Source of the DNA: CAMDPA01 sp964574325
GTDB lineage: Bacteria > Pseudomonadota > Alphaproteobacteria > Rhizobiales > Hyphomicrobiaceae
Assembly (NCBI GenBank): GCA_964574325.1
Contig: CAZNMY010000001.1
Coordinates: forward strand, 124,001 to 188,000
Length of the DNA: 64,000 bases
Reading direction: 5' to 3'
A program made the translations under genes and the position numbers. The notes below the pieces were generated by a model, which was not told the origin of the DNA, did no database searches, and saw only the letters and a list, made by a program, of their open reading frames with translations. This document shows, piece after piece, positions 59,646 through 64,000 of the stretch (the first letter of the stretch is position 1; each line of letters begins with the position of its first letter).

Positions 59646-61178
59646 ATGATGGCGTTCAAGGGGCAGGTGAGCTTCGCAGCTCTTGTGGTTGTCGCAGGGG
59701 TGGCACTGGCAGGACCGGCTGCAACGGCTGCGGATCTCGGCGGCAACTGCTGCGCGGATCTGGAAGAGCGGGTGGCGGAACTCGAAGCCACGACGGCGCG
59801 CAAGGGCAACCGCAAGGTTTCGCTGCAGATCTACGGTCAGGTCAGCGAGTCGATCATCTGGTGGAACGACGGCGCGGAAGCGAACACCTACATTCAGGAA
59901 AACTATCTCGAAAAGAACAGGCTCGGCGTCCGCGGCAGCGCCAAGATCAATTCCGATTGGTCGGCCGGCTTCAATATGGAACTCGGCATCCGCGCCTATC
60001 GCTCGAGCAGCTCGAACCAGTTGTCGTTGGGCGCCACCAACGGTGTTTCGATCCCAGCTTACAATACGCAGTCGGTCGCGCTGAGGACGGCGAACTGGTG
60101 GATCCAGTCTGCCACCTACGGTCGCATCACGGTCGGCCGCGTTGCCGATGCTGTTTCCGGTACGTCGTCGGTCAACCTGGCGAACCCGGGTGGCTTCTCC
60201 GGTATCACGGGCCCTGGCTATATCAACAACAGCTATTTCCTGCGGCGCGCGGGTACGACGGGCAACGGCGGGCTCAGTGCACTGTCATGGGGTGATGCTG
60301 CCAACTTCCGTAACGGCGATGGCCCTGCTTCGATGGGTTATGCCGACAGCGGCTCGCAGGTGAAGTATACCTCGCCATTCTTCCTCGGTCAGTCCAAATC
60401 GACCGGTTTCCGGTTCGATGCCTCGTGGGGCATGGACGACTTCTGGGCAGTGGGTCTCCGCTACGTCGAGACGTTCGGTCAGTTCCGTTTGGCTGCAGCT
60501 GCTGGCTACTCGCAGTGGAATGGCGCGGATCGTGGCATGTGCTCGTTGGGCTCCGTGGGTAACGCCACGAATGCGGCATCGGGTGGTGGAAATCCGACGC
60601 TTGCGGGCACGGGCACGGCAAACGCCGGATCCAACATGGATTGCAATTCGATCCAGGGCAGCATGAGCATCATGCACGTGCCGACCGGTCTCTATGTGAC
60701 CGGACAGGCCGGGCAGATCCACGACAAGAACTCGCAGGCTGCCTTCATTCAGGCATCCGGTCTGGCGCTCGGCTCTTCGCGGGTCGGCGACGATCCGAAG
60801 TCCAGCATCTGGGGCGTGCAGGCCGGCTGGCAGGCCAAGCTGAACAGCCTCGGCAACACCACGTTCTGGGGCCAGATGGTGCAGTATGATACCGGTCTCG
60901 GTGTCCGCAACAGCATCGTGCAGACGGTTGCTGCCGGCGACGTGATCAACTCGCTCGGTGAGACTGCGCTGATCGTCGGCTCGCAGACCCAGTATTGGGG
61001 TGGTGGTATCTCGCAGGACATCAACGCCGCTTCGATGACGCTGTACGCGGGTTATCACGTCGGTTCGACGGAAGTCATGTTGCAGGCCCGGAACCCGGGC
61101 TCGGCCAACCAGCGGGCCAAGTCGAACCCGATCGACGACTTCCAGATGTTCTACACTGGCGCGACGATCAAGTTCTGA
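59646..61178 (+). CDS. outer-membrane porin
   Basis: 510 residues; two adjacent ATGs (59646, 59649) follow a GAGGGAG ribosome site. Signal cleavage at ATAA. The mature N-terminus begins with a cysteine pair and a short trimerising coiled coil (CADLEERVAELEATTARK), then alternating amphipathic beta strands such as KVSLQIYGQVSESIIWW, and ends in the aromatic C-terminal signature GATIKF for outer-membrane assembly. It resembles the 16-strand porins of Rhizobiales. It would allow small organic anions into the periplasm, where the many TctC proteins act. Confidence 0.88.
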   Translation: MMAFKGQVSFAALVVVAGVALAGPAATAADLGGNCCADLEERVAELEATTARKGNRKVSLQIYGQVSESIIWWNDGAEANTYIQENYLEKNRLGVRGSAKINSDWSAGFNMELGIRAYRSSSSNQLSLGATNGVSIPAYNTQSVALRTANWWIQSATYGRITVGRVADAVSGTSSVNLANPGGFSGITGPGYINNSYFLRRAGTTGNGGLSALSWGDAANFRNGDGPASMGYADSGSQVKYTSPFFLGQSKSTGFRFDASWGMDDFWAVGLRYVETFGQFRLAAAAGYSQWNGADRGMCSLGSVGNATNAASGGGNPTLAGTGTANAGSNMDCNSIQGSMSIMHVPTGLYVTGQAGQIHDKNSQAAFIQASGLALGSSRVGDDPKSSIWGVQAGWQAKLNSLGNTTFWGQMVQYDTGLGVRNSIVQTVAAGDVINSLGETALIVGSQTQYWGGGISQDINAASMTLYAGYHVGSTEVMLQARNPGSANQRAKSNPIDDFQMFYTGATIKF

Positions 61179-61204
61179 GCCTCCGATCCGTCAATCGATA
61201 TGGA

Positions 61205-61230
61205 AGAGCCGCCTTCGGGCGGCTCTTTTG
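61205..61230 (+). terminator. intrinsic terminator of the porin gene
   Basis: A perfect 9-base stem AGAGCCGCC/GGCGGCTCT with a TTCG tetraloop (61205-61226) is followed by TTTG. It lies 27 bases after the porin stop codon. Confidence 0.88.
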
Positions 61231-61454
61231 CTATGGGGGTATGTGGACAGTCCGTCTGGAGTCTATCTGGTCGTTCGAGGGGCCCAGTTCGCAGCGGGCT
61301 GCGTGGTGTATCGCTGGCGGACAAGCCAACGCGCTGGCCGACGCCGTCTCTCGAACGAGCCAAGAGACGAGCGCGGCCAGCGCTGAAGACAACACGACCT
61401 GCTTGTCGTGTATGCCTCAGGTCAGGCAGAGGTGACTGGGGCGCCTCCGGCAGC

Positions 61455-61910
61455 TCAACCTGCCGATGCCTCGATGTGCTTTGTGGTGTCCGTGGTGCCG
61501 ATCGCGATCGTGCGTGGCTTCATCCGCTCGGGAATGTTGCGCACGAGGTCGATGTGCAGCAGACCGTCCTTCAGGTCGGCGCCGCTCACCTCGACGAAGT
61601 CGGCAAGCTGGAAGCGGCGCTCGAAGCCGCGCTGGGCGATGCCGCGATGGAGATACTCGCGCTTGGTCTCATCGGTCTTCTTCTCGCCCCGAACGGACAG
61701 CGCGGTCTCCTTGACCTCGATGCCGATCTCGTCGCGCGTGAAGCCGGCGACGGCCATCGTGATACGATAGCTGTTGTCCGCCAAGCGCTCGATGTTGTAC
61801 GGGGGATATGCACCTTCCTCGCCGGTGTTGCCGAGGCTGTCCAGCATGTGGAACAGGCGGTCGAAACCGACGGTTGAGCGGTGCAGTGGGGCAAAGTCAT
61901 AGGGACGCAT
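61455..61910 (-). CDS. Hsp20-family small heat-shock protein
   Basis: 151 residues. The opening MRPYDFAPLHRSTVGFDRLF is that of IbpA-type proteins. The alpha-crystallin domain runs from YNIERLADNSYRI to about residue 135, and a short tail follows the PRTIAIG (I-x-I-like) segment that mediates oligomerisation. It holds unfolding proteins in the cytoplasm under heat stress. AGGAGG six bases before the ATG is sequestered in a predicted ROSE-type hairpin (see 61914-62000). Confidence 0.88.
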   Translation of the reverse strand: MRPYDFAPLHRSTVGFDRLFHMLDSLGNTGEEGAYPPYNIERLADNSYRITMAVAGFTRDEIGIEVKETALSVRGEKKTDETKREYLHRGIAQRGFERRFQLADFVEVSGADLKDGLLHIDLVRNIPERMKPRTIAIGTTDTTKHIEASAG

Positions 61911-61913
61911 GTG

Positions 61914-62000
61914 GGTCCTCCTTTGGAAGCGACCAGTTGGGTTTGCCTGCCCTTTGGGCCAGGCGGTTCGATCCGCGCATCCTCGAGAGGCCTGCGCTGA
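61914..62000 (-). promoter_or_regulatory. ROSE-like RNA thermometer in the hsp20 leader
   Basis: On the minus strand, three consecutive hairpins precede the hsp20 ATG: GCGCA..CUC/GAG..UGCGC (about 61975-61997), GCCUGGCCC-AAA-GGGCAGGC (61945-61964) and a final stem at 61914-61934. In the last one, UCGCUUCC pairs with the ribosome site GGAGGA. UCGCU fits the ROSE consensus UYGCU, including the conserved bulged G opposite the Shine-Dalgarno. Such stems melt on heating and permit translation. Promoter sequences further upstream were not assigned. Confidence 0.75.
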
Positions 62001-62090
62001 CAGAGATTTAGGGCGCCTTTCATGCTGTTCAAGGGGGCGGAGCGAAGCCGGTTTCCCGTGTTTCGAGCCGTCCACTTTCGAGGAATTGGG

Positions 62091-62987
62091 ATGATGCAGG
62101 CCAAGCTCAGCAAGCACAGCACGCTGCTCGAAGCAATCGTGGCTCTCTACGAGCAAAGCGGCATCACGCTGGCGAGCGCCGTCGCGTTCTCGTTCATCAT
62201 ATCGCTGTTTCCGTTCTGCATTTTCCTGGGCTCGGTGGCGGGGCTGGTCGGTGGCAGGGAGCTGGCGGATCAGGCCGTCGCCCTGATGGTCGAGACGTTG
62301 CCCAGTCGTGTCGCCGAGACGCTGGAACCCGAGGTCGTGCAGATCATGGGGACGACGCGTATCGACCTCGTGACGGTCAGCGCGGCGTTCGCGCTGTTCT
62401 TCGCCACCGGCGCGATCGAGACGATGCGCGAGGCGCTCAACGGCGCTTATCGCGTTGCGGAAACCCGTCGTTATCCCGTGTGCCTTGCGGTTTCGACCTG
62501 CTTCGTGATCGTCGGTGCGATTTCGCTGCTCGTGCTGACGGCAGCGCTCGTGGTTTGGCCGGCGATCGCTTCGCGGATCGAGCCTCAGTGGCTGGCGCGG
62601 CCCGAAGCTGCCTGGGTGCAGCGGTTGTTGTCGTCGAACTGGCTCGCCTCGGGGACGCGGTATCTGCTGGCTGGAGGTGTGATCGCGGTCCAACTGTTCG
62701 CGATGCACATCTGGCTTGCCGCCGGGCGCCGAACGGTTCGGGAGGTATGGCCGGGCGTCTTGCTGAGCGTGCTGCTCTGGCTCGCGGTGGCTGGCGTATT
62801 CTCGCGCTATCTCGATCTCAACGACTACGCACGCTTCTACGGGGGCTTGTCGCAGGTGATGGCGACGCTGATCTTCTTCTGGGCCAGCGCTGTCATCGTG
62901 CTGCTCGGCGCGGAACTCAACCGGGGGCTGATCGAGCTGCGCAAGCTGCAGGACATCGAGCCGGACATCGACAGCGCCGGGGGGTGA
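62091..62987 (+). CDS. YihY/BrkB-family inner-membrane protein
   Basis: 298 residues; ATG 62091 follows GAGGA. About six hydrophobic helices are seen. Family features are YEQSGITLASAVAFSFIISL in the first helix, FFATGAIETMREALNGAY, and the late ARFYGGLSQVMATLIFFW followed by LGAELNRGL. The family was once called ribonuclease BN by mistake; its transport or other role is not settled. It converges on the DUF4259 gene with a 36-base gap. Confidence 0.86.
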   Translation: MMQAKLSKHSTLLEAIVALYEQSGITLASAVAFSFIISLFPFCIFLGSVAGLVGGRELADQAVALMVETLPSRVAETLEPEVVQIMGTTRIDLVTVSAAFALFFATGAIETMREALNGAYRVAETRRYPVCLAVSTCFVIVGAISLLVLTAALVVWPAIASRIEPQWLARPEAAWVQRLLSSNWLASGTRYLLAGGVIAVQLFAMHIWLAAGRRTVREVWPGVLLSVLLWLAVAGVFSRYLDLNDYARFYGGLSQVMATLIFFWASAVIVLLGAELNRGLIELRKLQDIEPDIDSAGG

Positions 62988-63023
62988 GGCACGGTTCGTG
63001 GAGGCGAGGCCTCAGCCGGGCGA

Positions 63024-63428
63024 TCAACCCTTCAGCCGCTCCAGGAGGTCGCGGACCCCGTCCTCCCAGTCCTCGCCGTCGGGCTCGTCTTCCCACTGTT
63101 CCTTCAGCTCGGACTGCTTGAGGACGCGGTTGACGGCCTTGCGGCCGGCAGGGAGCAGCTTCGCCGCGTTGATCTTGGCGGCGTTCTCGCGAAGGCTCGC
63201 CACGGCGTCCTTGGGCAGGTGCGAGACGTCGCCGTCACGGGCGGCCGCCACGAGTTCGGCGGCGGCGAGGGCGTGAGAGGCGACATCGGCCTCGATGTAG
63301 TCGCCGGGCTCGAGATCGTTGATGACCTCGAATGCTTCCTCTATCGCGTTCGCACCATCAGCGCCGAAGCCGGAAATCCATTCCTGTGCTTCCTCGTTGT
63401 CGAAGGTGCCGGTGCCGCCTGCGGCCAT
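63024..63428 (-). CDS. DUF4259 domain protein
   Basis: 134 residues from ATG 63428, with GGAG upstream. It begins MAAGGTGTFDNEEAQEW, the characteristic opening of DUF4259 proteins, and continues with an ALAAAELVAAARD helix and an acidic, Trp-containing C-terminus. The function is unknown; some relatives are annotated as immunity-like or stress proteins without proof. The upstream 41 open codons to 63551 are not counted as protein. Confidence 0.75.
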   Translation of the reverse strand: MAAGGTGTFDNEEAQEWISGFGADGANAIEEAFEVINDLEPGDYIEADVASHALAAAELVAAARDGDVSHLPKDAVASLRENAAKINAAKLLPAGRKAVNRVLKQSELKEQWEDEPDGEDWEDGVRDLLERLKG

Positions 63429-63671
63429 GGTCGTCTCCGTTGTCTTGTCGAATGCGGGTTGTGAGGCGATAGCTGGCCGATTTTCGGTCCGCTGCCAAGA
63501 CGCTCTGTCGTCGCTTTCCCTGGTCGGCGTCGCTCCGGCGGGCATGGGCATGCAACGGGCTCGCGATACAACGACCTATTCATCATTCCAGCAGGTCGAC
63601 ATGGAGCGGCCATGATCTCTTCCAGCCCTGGTGGTAGCATCGGGCGGGTTAGATATTCATGGAGGTTTTCG

Positions 63672-64000
63672 ATGAAGGGACATCCGCCGATCGTGATGGC
63701 CGCCGTGATGCTGCCGATCGTGGCAGCCGTGACGTTCGCGAGCCTTTCCGTTCGGGCTCAGCAATCGTCCATGGACAACCCCGCGATCGACATGAGCGGG
63801 TATCTGCGCACGTCCATCGAGGCCGCCCAGCATCGGGAGAACCGGCGCCTCAGCGAGGAGGATTTTCTGCGGCTCGCCCGGGAGCCCGGCACAGTGGTTC
63901 TCGATGCCAGAAGCCAGCGAATGTACGACCAGCTGCATGTCAAAGGCGCGATCAATCTCAGCTTTCCCGACATGACCGTCGAAAGCCTGAAGCGGACGAT
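63672..64000 (+). CDS. exported rhodanese-domain protein (3' partial)
   Basis: The frame starts at ATG 63672 with GGAGG six bases upstream and runs off the right edge after 109 codons. A signal peptide ends near SVRAQQ. After about 40 residues a rhodanese-like fold begins: LSEEDFLRLA, then TVVLDARSQRMYDQLHVKGA and INLSFPDM. The catalytic-cysteine loop lies beyond the window, so activity cannot be judged. Periplasmic rhodaneses carry sulphur or act as binding modules. Confidence 0.75.
   Translation, partial: MKGHPPIVMAAVMLPIVAAVTFASLSVRAQQSSMDNPAIDMSGYLRTSIEAAQHRENRRLSEEDFLRLAREPGTVVLDARSQRMYDQLHVKGAINLSFPDMTVESLKRT

Overview
The window is high-GC bacterial DNA with densely packed genes on both strands. 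It looks like chromosome of a Hyphomicrobiales (Rhizobiales) alphaproteobacterium, broadly of the Xanthobacteraceae/Nitrobacteraceae kind. The support is inferential: a RibBA whose GTP-cyclohydrolase half has lost its metal ligands, a YcjX/YcjF pair, a TIGR02301-type gene beside a NUDIX gene, a FixJ-type two-component system, a rhizobial-style porin, an hsp20 gene with a ROSE-like thermometer leader, and very many TctC (Bug) solute-binding proteins. I saw no tRNA, rRNA, transposase, phage or CRISPR signature.

Region by region. 1-13.3 kb: end of ribBA, two alpha/beta hydrolases around a luciferase-like flavin oxidoreductase, an acyl-CoA ligase divergent from an acyl carrier protein/ketoacyl synthase pair, an MFS exporter with a 5-formyl-THF cyclo-ligase, and a lone CoxL-type molybdenum hydroxylase large subunit. 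12.7-14 kb: two secreted low-complexity proteins sharing a Cys/Trp C-terminal motif. 14.2-19.1 kb: protocatechuate 4,5-cleavage genes (PDC hydrolase, LigA, LigB, LigC) interrupted by a hydrolase and an AT-richer TIR-domain gene. 19-36 kb: small enzymes and housekeeping genes, with two TctC genes next to an amidohydrolase, an enolase-superfamily enzyme and a 2-hydroxyacid dehydrogenase. 36-44.7 kb: a Clp-N/coiled-coil protein, a membrane-anchored Sel1-type protein coupled to a TauA-like binding protein, and two adjacent dynamin-like GTPases. 45.4-54.9 kb: nine consecutive tctC paralogues on one strand with no tctA or tctB. 55-59.1 kb: class II aldolase, a twelfth TctC, and a FixJ-type regulator with a MASE1 histidine kinase. 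59.6-64 kb: porin, Hsp20, YihY-type membrane protein, DUF4259 protein and the start of a rhodanese-domain protein.

Together the genes suggest an organism that scavenges aromatic and other organic acids. The porin would admit anions, a large set of periplasmic TctC proteins would capture them (with transporter membrane subunits encoded elsewhere), and scattered ring-cleavage, hydrolase, aldolase and dehydrogenase genes would degrade them. Several intergenic dyads beside these genes are candidate operators. Short hairpin repeats of a few recurring designs sit in many of the gaps between genes.
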